From Palaemon carinicauda (taxonomy: Eukaryota > Arthropoda > Malacostraca > Decapoda > Palaemonidae): a stretch of DNA of 64,000 nucleotides. Below, one piece after another: positions 23,921 to 35,935 of this stretch. The translations under genes and the position numbers were made by a program. Every line of letters begins with the position of its first letter. The first letter of the stretch is position 1. Below the pieces are notes generated by a model that saw only the letters and a list, made by a program, of their open reading frames with translations, had not been told where the DNA came from and did not search any database. The DNA lies in NCBI RefSeq assembly GCF_036898095.1, contig NC_090730.1:22885121-22949120 (forward strand), in the 5' to 3' direction.

Positions 23921-24954
23921 TGTGGATGAGTCTGGTAGGGACACTGTCATCCGTGGATCAATTTGTGTCACTAGGAAGACTACACCTCCGTCCTCTTCTA
24001 TACCATCTAGCTTTTCACTGGAAAAAGGACAAGACGCTAGAAGCGGTCTCGATCCCGGTTTCCGGAAAGATAAAGTCTGGTCTGATTTGGTGAAAGGACT
24101 ATATCAACCTTAGAGAGGGTCTTCCCCTGACTGTTCAGACTCCCAACCACGTTCTCTTCTCGGACGCATCGGACGTAGGCTGGGGTGCGACATTAGACGG
24201 TAGGGAATGCTCGGGATTATGGAACTCGAGTCAAAGGACAATGCATTTCAACTGCAAGAAGCTACTGGCAGTACGTCTGACCTGGAAAAGCTTCAGGTCT
24301 CTCCTTCAAGGCAAAGTGGTGGAGGTGAACTCGGACAACACCACGGCTTTGGCGTACATCTCCAAGCAAGGAGGGACCTACTCTCTGACATGGTACGAGA
24401 TCGCAAGGGACCTCCTCACCTGGTCAAAAGGTCTAGACATTTCACTAGTAACGAGGTTCATCCAAGGCAACTTGAATGTCATGGCAGATTGTCTCAATCG
24501 GAAGGGACAAATAATTCCAACAGAATGGACCCTCCACAAGGATGTATGCAAGAGACTTTGGGCCACCTGGGGCCAGCCAACCATAGATCTCTTCGCAACC
24601 TCGATGACCAAGAGGCTCCCAATATTTTGCTCACCAATCCCGGACCCAGCAGCAGTTCATATAGATGCCTTTCTACTTGATTGGTCACATCTAGATCTAT
24701 ATGCATTTCCTCCGTTCAAGATTGTCAACAAGGTACTGCAGAAGTTCGCCTCTCACGAAGGGACAAGGTTGACGCTAGTTGCTTCCCTCTGGCCCGCGAG
24801 AGAATGGCTCACCGAGGTACTTCGATGGCTAGTAGACGTTCCCAGAACACTTCCCCTAAGGGTGGACCTTCTACGTCAGCCACGCGTAAAGAAGGTACAC
24901 CAAGGCCTCCACGCTCTTCGTCTGACTGCCTTCAGACTATCGAAAGACTCTTGA
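23921..24954 (+). pseudogene. RT C-terminal stub plus RNase H, DIRS copy F
   Basis: Begins inside the RT thumb/connection: RLWMSLVGTLSS and GRLHLRPLLYHLAFHW align with the LCVLGHLSS and GRLRMRSLQWRLKSRW blocks of copy A. A W-stop-KDYINLREGLPL segment with TGA in place of the second Trp follows. RNase H starts at FSDASDVGWGA (about 24155) and continues in the open frame 24241-24954 with AVRLTWKSF, VNSDNTTALAYISKQGG, VMADCLNR and DLFATSMTKRLP. No YxDD polymerase core exists upstream, so this copy cannot reverse-transcribe. Copy G shares the junction. Confidence 0.85.
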
Positions 24955-25965
24955 GAGCTAGAGGCTTTTCGAAGGAGGCAACCAGAGCGATTGCTAGAGC
25001 AAGGAGAACATCCACCCTTAGAGTCTACCAATCGAAGTGGGAAATCTTCCGAAACTGGTGCAAGTCAGTATCCGTATCCTCGACCAGTACCTCTGTAACT
25101 CAAATAGCTGACTTTCTCTTATATCTGAGGAAAGAACGATCTCTTTCAGCTCCCACTATCAAGGGTTACAGAAGCATGTTGACATCAGTCTTCCGTCACA
25201 GAGGCTTAGATCTTTCCAACAATAAAGATCTACAGGACCTCCTTAAGTCTTTTGAGACCACGAAGGAGCGTCGTTTGGTTACACCTGGTTGGAATTTAGA
25301 CGTGGTACTAAGATTCCTTATGTCAGACAGGTTCGAACCGCTACAATCAGCCTCCCTGAAAGATCTCACCTTTAAGACTCTTTTCCTGATATGCTTAGCC
25401 ACAGCTAAAAGAGTCAGTGAGATTCATGCCTTCTGCAAGAACATCGGATTCTCATCCGAAACGGCTACATGTTCTACAACTTGGTTTTCTAGCCAAACAC
25501 GAGCTGCCTTCTCGGCCTTGACCAATATCGTTCGATATTCCAAACTTATCGTATGGTTGGAAATGAACTAGAAAGAGTCTTATGTCCTGTAAGAGCTCTT
25601 AAGTTCTATTTAAAAACCTTTACGAGGCCCGTCTGAAGCTTTATGGTGTTCAGTTAAGAATCCATCTTTGCCTATGTCAAAGAATGCTTTATCCTATTTT
25701 ATCAGACTGTTAATACGAGAAGCTCATTCCCATCTGAATGAGGAAGACCAAGCTTTGCTGAAGGTAAGGACACACGAAGTTAGACCTGTCGCAACTTCCG
25801 TGGCCTTTAAACAAAATAGATCTCTGCAAAGTATATTCGACGCAACCTATTGGAAAAGCAAATCAGTGTTCGCGTCTTTTTATCTTAAGAATGTCCAGTC
25901 TCTGGGACCATTCGTAGCAACGAGTGCAGTAGTGGGTGAGGGCTCAACCACTACAATTCCCTAAT
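24895..25965 (+). pseudogene. Tyrosine recombinase, DIRS copy F
   Basis: The open frame to 25571 holds the N-terminal domain (SDCLQTIERLLRARGFSKEA, VYQSKWEIFRNWCKS, IADFLLYLRKE, IKGYRSMLTSVFRHRG) and the first catalytic arginine in TAKRVSEIHAF. The frame is lost near 25430-25570 and resumes at 25668. The resumed part has THEVRPVATSVAFKQN (the H-x-x-R box) and FASFYLKNV, whose Tyr is the likely nucleophile. All key residues can be seen, but in broken frames. The same breaks occur in copy G, so they predate both insertions. Confidence 0.82.
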
Positions 25966-26370
25966 TCCATAACCTTTTTTTAATCTTTCTCTTGAAATGT
26001 TTTATTATTGTTTTTGGGTTGTCCGGAAGGCTAAGAAGCCTTTCGCATCCTACTTGATTTGGCGGGTGGTCAAAGTCATTTCTTGAGAAGCGCCTAGATT
26101 AGAGGATTTGATGAGGTCCTTTAGTATGGGTTGCAACCCTTCATACTTCAGCTCCTAGGAGTCGCTCAGCATCCTATGAGGATCGCGAGGCTCAGTAAGG
26201 AAGACGTACTTAAAAAGGCAGAGTAATTGTTCAAGTCGACTTCCTTACCAGGTACTTATTAATTTTATGTTTGTTATTTTGAATAACTGCTAAAATGAAA
26301 TACAAAATACTTAGCTCTTAATGTTAACATATTATGCTGGTCTCTACCCACCCCCCTGGGTGTGAATCAG

Positions 26371-26458
26371 CTATATGATCACCGGCTAAGTTTAATATTG
26401 AAAAATGTTATTTTCATTAGTAAAATAAATTTTTGAATATACTTACCCGGTGATCATA
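26371..26458. repeat. Internal complementary region (ICR) of DIRS copy F
   Basis: Reads as the reverse complement of the left end (GGCTAAGTTTAATATTGAAAAA) fused to the reverse complement of the right end (AAATGTTATTTTCATTAG onward), overlapping by AAA. It ends in ACTTACCCGGTGATCAT, which pairs with the right repeat at 26651-26668. Confidence 0.9.
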
Positions 26459-26995
26459 AATTAAAGGACCCTCCCTTCCTCCCCAATAGAGACCCAGTGG
26501 GCAGAGGAGAAAATTGGTTCTGTGTTGACATGGAGTACTTGAGTACCTGCTCGACAGATGGCGCTGTTGATGTACACCCCCACCTGTATAGCGATCGCTG
26601 GCGTATTTTGTCCTTAGGTTTTTCTGTCGGGCAGCAGAGCTGACAGCTATATGATCACCGGGTAAGTATATTCAAAAATTTATTTTACTAATGAAAATAA
26701 CATTTCTCATTGTGGTCATAGTGATTTACAGTGAACCCTCGCCACTTCGCGGTTCGACCATTGCGGATTCACCACTTCGCGGATTTTTTTCATAACGCAT
26801 GTATATACATATATCGCGGATTTTCCGGAAATTTCGAAAATACCGCGATGTGACCGATGGTGGGAGATAGGAGAAAGTAAGGAAAATTGAATCATGATTG
26901 ATTTTCAATATAAATGAAACTTTGAGGAGCAACAAAGATATCATTTGTTAGAGAGATAGAGAGAGGTAAGGAATGGGAGGTAGTGAAAAGTAGCC

Positions 26996-27000
<5 letters not shown>

Positions 27001-27063
<63 letters not shown>

Positions 27064-27076
27064 GAGAGAGAGAGAG
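27001..27076. repeat. (AG)n microsatellite
   Basis: About 38 AG units with one GG interruption, inside the Tigger-like element. Confidence 0.95.
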
Positions 27077-27560
27077 TGTGTGTGTGTTGTTTTAAATGTA
27101 ATAAACAAAAAAATTTTATAGGTTATAACACATTGATGCTTATGTAATATCAACTGTATACTGTAAACGGTTTGAATAAGTTAAGAAATGGTATAAGCGA
27201 TACTTTGTTAGTGTATTCGTACACTCTTAAGAGCGGCAGCCAGACGTCAGCTGGTCTAATCACAGCCAAAAGTAAAACAAAAAGAAGTCAACAATACTCG
27301 ATTTTTAAAACACACCCGAAATTTAAAAACAAAAGTACATGCTTTCTTAATGTGCAATTAACTATTTAAAGAGTAGCAATTTTCTTGAATAAAATGATGT
27401 TTCCCAAAAAATAGTGGTTTGCTGATGAAATCGGATGCCGTATTTTTAGCAACAATTGAAATGGATGTAAACTCGGCATAATTTTTTCATTTCGTATTTA
27501 ATTGACACTAAGAAAACTAATTTTAGTTTCTTCATCTATATGTAAGTATTGGATAACACG

Positions 27561-27565
<5 letters not shown>

Positions 27566-27640
<75 letters not shown>
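27566..27640. repeat. (GA)n microsatellite
   Basis: About 37 uninterrupted GA units. Apparent Arg/Glu reading frames across it are artefacts. Confidence 0.95.
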
Positions 27641-27645
<5 letters not shown>

Positions 27646-27846
27646 TCAGCTGTTGTAATTGAATGCCGTGTTTTTGTTTCGTGAGAATTTCATCGCCACG
27701 ACTATAACAACAACATACTGTACTGAACTTTACAGTATTATACAGACTACTGTAATATGATAAAGTAAAATATTTGTAATAACCTATTTTATATGAAATG
27801 GGGCTATTTTTTTTTTGTTTAGAATTTACATTTCCGTACGTAAAAC

Positions 27847-27848
<2 letters not shown>

Positions 27849-27913
<65 letters not shown>
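27849..27913. repeat. (CT)n microsatellite
   Basis: About 32 uninterrupted CT units inside the Tigger-like element. Confidence 0.95.
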
Positions 27914-27916
<3 letters not shown>

Positions 27917-28880
27917 AATTGTTTTCCTGCTCTGCTACGTATGTATGATTTTATATAGATACGGTAAATAATATTTGTAATAACATTTTCTAAAAGCTTT
28001 TACTGTAATATCATTATTTATCACTTTCATCATGCGAGTTAAATGCCTTCGTTTGTTTACTGAGCGTACTTTATTACGCCGTCGTTTCAGGCGACGCCAT
28101 AAAGAAAAATATTTCATTTGGAAGTCCTAAGAAAAATTAAGTAAAACATTGGTAATAACAAAATCAACATACTGTACTGAATAATCAATATAATCAATGC
28201 AAAAACTAACCTATACACAGATGTGTAAATGCGTTTGTTTCTTCATTATGATCAGAGATAAACGTAAACAAAACATTGGTTGCCATTTTTTATCGTGCTT
28301 TTTGGCGTGTTTAGGAAACGCATGATATAAAATCGCCTTTAATATTTGTGCCTGTTTTAGTTTAGGGTACTGTAGTACATGCATTAAGTGTTCTGTACAT
28401 TAAAGGGTAGTTTGTTAACAGTACTACGTACAAGGGAAGGTTTTAAAAGTCTGAATATACATGTTAAATAAATAGGTAAATATAGTGTCACTACTTCGCG
28501 GATTTTCACCTATCGCGGCCGGGTCTGGAACCTATCTACCGCGATAAACGAGGGTTCACTGTATATCACCAAAACAACTTTGTTCCGTAACTGGAATACA
28601 ATCCATGCTGTTTATAGGGGTACTCTTTCGGCGAAAGCTGAAAGGACGATCCATTAAGATTTAGTGAGGGTTAACTACCCACCCCGCTAGTTAGCAGGGG
28701 TTAGGGGATAACCTGCTATCCCTCCCACTCAGACACCTGTGATTGCGCTCACTTTAATTTTGGCTCAGATGGAGTGCGGTTGTCACCGACTTTCATTCTC
28801 TCCAATTTTAGACTGCCATTAATCTGTTTTTGCTTTTTCTTTTCAGTGTATGAGTGTGTTTGCTGTGTTTATTTACTGCC

Positions 28881-30655
28881 ATGTGGACTTGTACTGGAAC
28901 TGAAGGCCGCACCTGCAGGAAGTTCATGTCGACTTGTCTTGCGGGAAGGAGCCCGCTTGGTTGGGTGCACTGGTCAATGCAGTGCATCAAGCCATTACAG
29001 GATTCCACCTGCAGATGCGGTCCATGGCCAGAACTCCAAAGATTCCCCTGGTAATGTCTGCTAACCTCTTTTATCCTCGCTCCATCTGATCCCAGACAGA
29101 GGTCCGAAGGGGCAGCCCACCCCAGATGCACTTCATAGATGTTTTTCTCCCCCGTCAAGAGGAAGCGAGGAACAACGGAACCAGGTAGGTCGGAAGGTCT
29201 GTCACAGATGCAGTTGACATCAGAACTGACTGCTAAAAAGAGGAGGAAGAATAGAAATCCGACTCTTCCTCGGGGAAATACATTGCATTGTCGTCTTAGC
29301 CGAGGCTCTCAATCTCCTAGGTAGATCTCTTTGATGGGCTTGTTCTGCTTCTCTCTCATTGGGGGTTCCCCCCAGAGCTCTGTCCAGCTCCGAAGAAGAC
29401 CATGCAATCAGGGGTAATCCCTTCTGCAGGAAAGAGACAGTCTCCAGACCATCTCTTTTGGAGGAATACCTCCCTCCTCGCAGGGAGCTTAAGAACACCA
29501 AGATTTTCCCTATGTCCTCGGCTAGGACCTCTAGACCTCAGCAAGAGAGGTCTTGGAGTGCCTCCCCTCTGCCCGCTAGGACGTCAGCCAGCGACGTTCT
29601 ACTAGCGACCTAACCTGACGACTTCGGCCCACCCTGGGCTCTTATAGGTGAGGGTTCGGAGATGGATGACGACATAGGTTATGGAGACCACTATCTACCC
29701 AAGGCCGCCAGCCCTATATTGACGAAAGCGGAGCAGAAGAAGTCAGAGATTGCATTCTGGTAGGTCTTGGCCTGTATGAGGACCATGTCTATGGCACGCT
29801 CGGACCTCCAAGGGCCAGTGCAGCCTTGCCCTTGTCCACAGGGGTTAGGAGTTCTCAGGAAAAGGCAATCTCGCAGTTCACCACCTTCTCCAGCTCCCTC
29901 CATACAGGCTTCTCCAACCTCCTATTTCCCTTCTTGCAGCAGAGGAGGTACTACAAGGTACCTGACAAGTCTCTTCCAGCATTACCTCTAAACCACTCTG
30001 TTGAGGATCTGACTAGAAGAGTTCCCTTCGAGAGGCTGTCTGGGCTCTCCGTCTCATTCTCAACTTCGGAGGTTATCAACCAGAAGAAATTCGCGAAGTA
30101 TGCCATGTAGGTTACTTCGGGGCTGGACCTCTGGTTGGAGTCTGTGGGATATCTGATTAGGATCGAAGACTGATCTAAAGAGTCCACCAGGAAATCGATG
30201 GAGACCTTCCTTCTGTCTGGCACCCAGACTATTGAGTTCCTCCCACCAGATAGTTAACCTTTGAGCCAACATCATCCATAGACGGAGGGATTCAATAATA
30301 GAGAGATTTCATCGACAAGTCCCACAAGCCGAGATTTCGAGGCTGAGAAACTCCACTTTCAAGGGGAGTTCTTTCTTCGAGCCGGGAAATGTCGAGTGGG
30401 TGGTGTAGAGATGGAGAAAGTCCAACCAGGACTCCCTTCTCTGTAGGGCCCTGGCATCGAGGCCCTACCATGTTCCTCTACCGCAGAAGAGGCAACCCCA
30501 AGCCAAGCCGTCGACAGACAGTGCTACAACAACGATTTCTGCTTTGTCCATGAGAGTGTCAAAGAAACCCTTTCACGACAACGATCACAAGGGTTCTAAG
30601 TCCTCCCGGGGAGGGAAGGTAAATATGGTTGCTGGCCGAGTCTGTACATGCTAGG
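28881..30655 (+). pseudogene. DIRS ORF1, copy B
   Basis: ATG at 28881 is followed by traces of the Cys-rich start (CTGTEGRTCRKFMST). Later frames keep the LTRRVPFERLSG and NQKKFAKYAM blocks that match LTRGVPLERLSN and NQEKVAKCAM of copy A. The two parts are joined over several frames, with no hexapeptide-repeat zone between them. Confidence 0.6.
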
Positions 30656-30659
30656 ATAG

Positions 30660-32440
30660 GCAATCATCCCACTTAGCCACCAGTGGAGGGATGTGTGCAA
30701 AGCCGCTGTCAGAGGTGGCTGCAGCTCAGGGCCAAACATTGGATGAACTTTGTGATCCGTTCAGGATATCGTGTCCTGTTCACCCAATCTCTCCCTCCAT
30801 TGTCTCGGGATCCAGTCCCATCGAGCTCCTATGGGAAGGGATCCGCAAAAGAGCTGGCCCTTCAGGCCAAAGTTCAGACCATGTTGGAGAATGATGCTCT
30901 CCAAGAAGTCCTCGACGGGTCCCCAGGCTTCGTCAATTGACTCATCCTTGTGAAAAAGGTATCTGGAGGCAGGAGACCTGTCAGCGACCTCTCCACCTTG
31001 AACAAGTTTATCAGACAAACTCTGTTCAAAATGGAGATGGCAGACATGTTTAGACATGCGGTAAGACCTCAGGACTTCATGTGCACATTAGATCTCTAGG
31101 ACGCACACTTCCAGATGTCAGTCCATCCCTCTTCAAGGAACTATCAAAGGATCATACTCAACCACAAAACAATATCAATTCAAGGTGCTGTTCTTTGCTC
31201 TTGCCACAACATCCCAGGTTTTCACGAGAGTGTTTACATTAGTGTCGTTTTGGGCTCACAGAATCGGCATCCGTCTCCTAAGATATCTGGACGACTGGCT
31301 GATCCTAGCAAACTCGGTGGCTACCTATCTTTTTACACTGAGAACAACTTCTAGTGCTTTGCCAAGATCTGGGGGTCATGGTAAACCTCAAGAAGTCATC
31401 CCTGCTCCCCTCTCAAAGATTGGTATACTGTACCTGGGTATGATCATTGACACTGACAGCAAAGAATCTTCCCGTCAGATGATGGAGTACACAGGCTGAG
31501 GAAGGTAGCAAGACCCTTTCTCAGATCTACCAGCCCAACGCTGGTTGTGTCTCATATGTCACCTGTCATCCCTGGCCTGTCTGGATCCCAATGTCCGTCT
31601 CAGGATCCAATCTCTCCAGTGGCGGCTCAAGTCTGAGTAGAATCAGGAAAGTGATTCCCTGGACATCTTAGTACCGATAGGACAAGAGGAACAGACGAAC
31701 CTCAGGTAGTGGCTGGCAGATGAGAAGCTCCGCAAGCGAATCGATCTTCTCATTCTCTCGCCGAAATTGATGCTCTATTCAAATACATTAAAAGAAGAGT
31801 TGAGGTCCCCCTTGCTGTACCATAACACCTCCGGCCTTTGGTCCAAGTCAGAAAGGTACCAGCTCATAAATCTCTTTAGAGATGAGGGGAGCAGTTCCTG
31901 GCGGGTCACTCTGTGGTGTTCACGAGCAACAACACCACAGTAGTGGCTTACATAAACAAATAAGGTGGTACCTTTTCACAGCCCCTGTGCCAGCTAGCAG
32001 TAAGTATAGATACTGAGATGGGCAGAAGTCAACTCGGTGTCCCTATCAGCCCACTTCTTTCCCAGCAAGAGGAGTGTTCTCCCGGACAATCTGAGCAGAG
32101 CGACTCAGATAGTGGGTTTCTAGTGGTCTTTGAATCATCTAGTAGCCAACAAAGTTTTTACTTTGTTAGTTTCCCTGACTGTGGACTTGTTCATGACATC
32201 CCTGAACTTCAGGCTCTGCTTTACTGCTTTCCAGTCCCTGATCCCCAGGTTCTCTTGCAATATGCATTCCAGCAACTGTGGGACAACATCAGTGTGTATG
32301 TATTTCCCCTGTTTTGTCCGATGAGAAGAGTCCTCAACAAGTCCAGAATAAGCAAAAACCTATCAATGACCTTAATAGCCCCACTATGGCATCACGCAGA
32401 GTGGTTCCCAGACCTTCTGCAGCTCCTGACAGACTTCCTA
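30660..32440 (+). pseudogene. DIRS RT plus RNase H, copy B
   Basis: RT signs are the GSPGFVN block, the VHPSSR palm block and YLDDWLILANS with YLDD at 31284-31295. RNase H traces follow (a TVVAYINK-like block at about 31935) and the conserved tail NKSRISKNLSMTLIAPLWHHAEW. Many stops and indels. Confidence 0.78.
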
Positions 32441-32499
32441 GAGAACTCCCTCCATGAAACGATCTACTCAAACAGCCACATGCGAACATCTTCCACAAA

Positions 32500-33590
32500 G
32501 CTGTAGCTTCGTTTCAACTTCGCGCCTGGAGACTATCCAGCACCTCCTCACTCAGAGGGGATTTTCGCAACAAGTTGCGAGAAGGATAGTTGCACACCTC
32601 TGACAGTTTTCGGTTTCAGTCTACCTTGCTAAGTGGACTGTCTTCTGTGGTTGGTGTCGTGGAAGGGCTATCTCTCCCCTCAATGCCACTATGTAAGCAA
32701 TAGCGGGGTTCCTTGTAAGGCTTCTGGAAGAAATAATCCTCTCGGTTTCGGCAGTAAAAGGTTACCAATCAGCCCTGATGCTTGCATTTAGACTGAAAGG
32801 AGTAGATATTTCCTCCTTGTTGGAACTTTCTCTCCTTATATGATGTTATGACCTTATCTGCCCCCAGTCAGAAGTGAGACCTCCTCCATCGAACTTGACT
32901 CTTGTGCTTCAGTCTCTGAAAGGTGCTCTTTACGAACCATTACGCCAGGCAACAGCGCCCCACCTCAATTTGAAGACAGTGATCCTACTCTCTTTAGCTT
33001 TGGCTAAAGAGTTTGTGAACTTCATGGTATTTCCAATGACTTTGCCCATTTAAAGGGATGGGGGAAAATAATTCTGAATTTCATCCCTGAGTTTATTGCT
33101 AAGACTCAAAATTCCGGAGTAGCGGATCCTAGATTCAGGTCCTGCCGGATTGGGAATCTTCGTACAATAACTGTTTATCCAGATCAACTGTTATTTTGCC
33201 CAGTAAGGAGCCTAAGGTATTACCTCAAGAGAACAGCAGCAGCGCTCCCCCTTGTATCGGTACTGTTTGTCAGCACGGGGATTGTCAAGAGGAGCGTCAC
33301 CAAAAACACCATCTCGGCTTGGATTAGCAAGGTCATTGACTTAGCAGTGAATCTTGAATCCCCTCCAACACAACAACCCAGAGCTCATGACATCAGGGGC
33401 ATTGCAACGTTGCTGGTATTAAAAAAAAACTACAAAGTGACGCAGCTACTACAAGCGGGTATGTGGAAGCGTCAAACTACCTTCACCGTCCAGAACTTGC
33501 AAGAGCATAGAAACATTTTTTATTGGTCTTGTGGTGGCTGCACAACAAGTGGTTTAAATACCTCAGGCTCCTTGATGGACAAGTATTAGA
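32500..33590 (+). pseudogene. DIRS tyrosine recombinase, copy B
   Basis: Recognisable core-binding segments (YLAKWTVFCGWCRGRAISP-like at about 32620) lead to RAHDIRGIATL, which retains the H-x-x-R box, and to WKRQTTFTVQNLQ, where the SHYLQD tyrosine of copy C is replaced. The C-terminal SCGGCTTSGL block is intact. Non-functional. Confidence 0.72.
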
Positions 33591-33889
33591 GGGTTGAGGG
33601 CTAGGGTTTCCCGGGATTAGTAGTCTAGTGTGAATGAATAAGAATGACTGGCTTCTTTCTTTCCTTCACCTTCCTCTATCTTGAGGAATCAGCACCAGGG
33701 TTCTCAGCAAGGCTGACCTCACCTCTCTGCAGGTAAAACCATTTCCCTTTTATAACCTAGTATAGAAATAATACTCGTTTCATCCTACCATTTACGATCT
33801 AATATTGTACGGAGAAAACACAGGGTTAATGCCAAAAGACAGTTGGTACGGACTTCCACCCTCCTAAGGGTTAAGTCACCCCTATGAAT

Positions 33890-33985
33890 AGCTAAGGTTT
33901 ATATAGAGTAATGGAAGAAATGACAAATTCGGAAGTAATTTGTATCTTTCTTAACGATATGAACCTGGAGCTATTTATGCAGATT
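33890..33985. repeat. Internal complementary region of DIRS copy B
   Basis: AAATGACAAATTCGGAAGTAATTTGTATC is the approximate reverse complement of the right end at about 34180-34222. The half that should match the left end is badly diverged. Confidence 0.6.
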
Positions 33986-34222
33986 GGCCTGCCAGCACTT
34001 ATTCCCCAAGATGGCCGGCGTGCAAGCAAAGTGGGTGCTTAGCCCAGGTGTATAAGTGAGTGGCTAACCCCACCATTCTCGCTAATTAACAGGTGTGGTG
34101 GTTATACCTCACTAAAATTCTTATGGCTTGTCTTTTACCTTCGCCGAAAGCAATACCTCTATGAATAGCTCCAAGTTTGTATCGTTAGGAAAAATACAAA
34201 TTACCTAAAAATTTGTCATATT

Positions 34223-34954
34223 AATCTTAAGGATTTGTCAATTTTCTTAGTGTTCAAACAATGGATCATGAATTACATTTAGTGGTTTAATTTTCTAGGT
34301 TTTGCCAGTTGATTGTTGCATATATTTAAAGCCTTTGTTGGTAATGTCTCTTTGCTATTGTGTGACTCCCGGAAAAGATTTTTTTTTCCTGTACATAAGT
34401 AGCATTAACACTAGACACCCTTTTTAAGTCTTTCAAATTTGGAGTGAGAGCCATCTCTCAGGTTTTTATGAGGTATATGGTTATGTTCATAGGGAACTAA
34501 AGATTAGTCACATATTTTAGAGAATAACTCAAGTTATTGTGATATGTTGCAAAGATCCTCTTTGAGAATATAAATAAAGGCATACAGTACTGTACTGTAT
34601 TAGGAAAATATTTAAATACAGTAATGAATTTTATTAAGACATCTTTTATTTGGATTAGTTTGCATATAATGAGTTATAGATATTTTTGCTTAAAGGATGC
34701 TGTTGAAAAATATTTCAAGCATTTCAAAGATTTGAAGTTGTCTCCCTTACTTTAAGTTGTTGAAGCTGTGAAAAGATAGTATTGTATAGTGAAGTACTGT
34801 ACAGTAAGTCTCTCATGTAACTACATTACCCAATAAATACCAAGATAGTTTTTATTGTAAAACTGTAATTTTTCCTAATATTTTTTTTATGTAAAATAGA
34901 GGCAATTTTATTTTTGTTTTAATTTTCTTGTAACAGGGGTATTTTTTTCTTATA

Positions 34955-35007
<53 letters not shown>

Positions 35008-35048
35008 TATATATATATATATATTTTTTTTTTTTTAAATCTTTGCAG
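34223..35048. other. Upstream flank/5' intron of APC4 with a (TA)n run
   Basis: AT-rich, no ORF. A TA microsatellite lies at about 34957-35025, followed by a T-rich tract and TTTGCAG at 35042-35048, a standard 3' splice site. Because the next exon begins with an acceptor, an upstream exon (probably 5' UTR) should exist outside or earlier in the window; I could not find it. Confidence 0.55.
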
Positions 35049-35198
35049 ATTCATTGGTAAACTATTGTCATACAGGAGCATCCAGAATGGCTGCAACTTG
35101 TGTTATGAAACAAGTTGAGGAGCGCCATGTTGCTAATGAAATTACAAAATGCATCTGGTCGCCGAAGATGGATTTAGTGGCTATTGCCAATGTCCAAG
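35049..35198 (+). CDS. ANAPC4: APC4 (ANAPC4) exon with probable start codon
   Basis: Anaphase-promoting complex subunit 4 is a scaffold subunit of the APC/C ubiquitin ligase that drives mitotic exit. It has an N-terminal WD40-like propeller. This exon follows TTTGCAG and ends at CCAAG before GTAAGG. The first ATG is at 35087. From there 37 codons plus one base carry ANEITKCIWSPKMDLVAIAN, the first propeller strand. It matches my memory of vertebrate APC4 (E-I-x-x-x-x-WSPK-x-DL-x-A-x-AN) at the same distance from the N-terminus. The frame is open upstream to the acceptor, so an earlier start in a preceding exon is possible but not needed. The phase (1) fits the exon at 60825. Confidence 0.9.
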
Positions 35199-35620
35199 GT
35201 AAGGACAAATCTATAGATTATTCAATGTACTGCACTGTACTAATTTTGTTGACATAATGTTATAAGTTTTTAATCTTTTGATTTTGTTACAGTAAGACAT
35301 GAATATAGTTAACCTAGTTAGTAGTGCTTCATGACCTAGTAAGGTACCCCTGTATTTGAAGAGCCCATCCTACTTATGGTACCCACTCATTGTTTATTAT
35401 TTTTTTTTGAGTTGGTATAAATTCTTTTTTATTACAGTACTGCTTTTGATTTTTAGCTTTTCATTCATAAGGGAACGTTGGAACATTATTCGATATTTAA
35501 GTTTCACAGTGCTTTTTATAGTACAGCATAACTTTTGTCATAAGCCCTGGCTGACTTGTGGATGGGGTTAGGCTGAGTAAAATCTTTCAGAGGATTGTAA
35601 CCTTTTCTTTATTGTCGGGA

Positions 35621-35935
35621 CTAGCTGCGATTCCGAGAAAAAATATATGATAAGGTAACCACAGCCACATCTAACGAGTTACCATCACTATAATCAGAAC
35701 TATCTGTGTTATCACATGAATCAACAAGTCCTAAACTATCCTGAGTCTTAGTTACTGGATCAGGACTCTTTGTATACCAAAAGAAGTGCCTCCTAATATA
35801 GGCTGGAGGCTCATGCCATGATGTTAGCTGAACGTAGTAAGCCTTCACCAGTGTACCATCAGTCAGTCTTCTCAGCTCATAGGTGACCTTATTCTCATAT
35901 ACCTTAGTACACTTTGCCCTTGTTATTCGCGGATT
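35621..35935 (-). pseudogene. Possible C-terminal end of a retroelement polyprotein
   Basis: The minus-strand frame is open for about 100 codons and ends in TAG. It contains TYELRRLTDGTLVKAYYVQL followed by SWHEPPAYIRRHFFW. The pattern Y-E-L-R-x-L-x-(D/T)-G, then a V-Q-L-x-x-W-x-x-P-P segment, recalls the C-terminal module of LTR-retrotransposon integrases. No integrase core or LTR is visible next to it. Family assignment is tentative; it could also be an unrelated fragment. Confidence 0.35.

Larger units (their letters stand above)
20303..26705 (+). mobile_element. DIRS element copy F, RT-deleted, with complete termini
   Basis: A second DIRS family, 6.4 kb. Its terminal repeats are inverted copies of each other (about 20326-20475 versus 26508-26663; shared GTACTTGAGTACCTGCTCGAC and AGCGATCGCTGGCG blocks). 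The unequal outer extensions are left TTTTTCAATATTAAAC and right TATTCAAAAATTTATTTTAC...CATTT. The order is left repeat, ORF1 region, RT stub, RNase H, tyrosine recombinase, ICR, right repeat. The RT fingers and palm with YxDD are missing. It is nearly the same as copy G (49778-56230), including the deletion point. Confidence 0.88.
26729..28561. mobile_element. Non-autonomous pogo/Tigger-like transposon
   Basis: The terminal inverted repeats begin CAGTGAACCCTCG at both ends (13 bp perfect, then looser similarity with CTTCGCGGATTTT blocks). They are flanked by the dinucleotide TA (26727-26728 and 28562-28563). TA target duplication plus CAGTG ends fits the Tc1/mariner superfamily, pogo/Tigger branch. 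No transposase remains. The interior holds (AG)n at 27001-27076, (GA)n at about 27566-27640 and (CT)n at 27849-27913. It starts 24 bp after DIRS copy F and ends 18 bp before DIRS copy B. Confidence 0.85.
28579..34222 (+). mobile_element. DIRS retrotransposon copy B (old, decayed)
   Basis: Related to copies A and C but diverged. The left end is TTTGTTCCGTAACTGGAATAC, as in copy A. The terminal repeat carries GGGGTACTCTTTCGGCG and the right end is ACCTAAAAATTTGTCAT. An ICR lies at about 33890-33985. ORF1, RT, RNase H and recombinase are all recognisable but riddled with stops. At about 5.6 kb it is shorter than copy A, mainly because it lacks the hexapeptide-repeat zone. Confidence 0.85.

Noticed and set aside
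35054..35257. ORF covering the first APC4 exon but running on into the following bases
   Set aside because: The real exon ends at the GTAAGG donor at 35199. Reading beyond it is intron, and the frame starts at a TTG.
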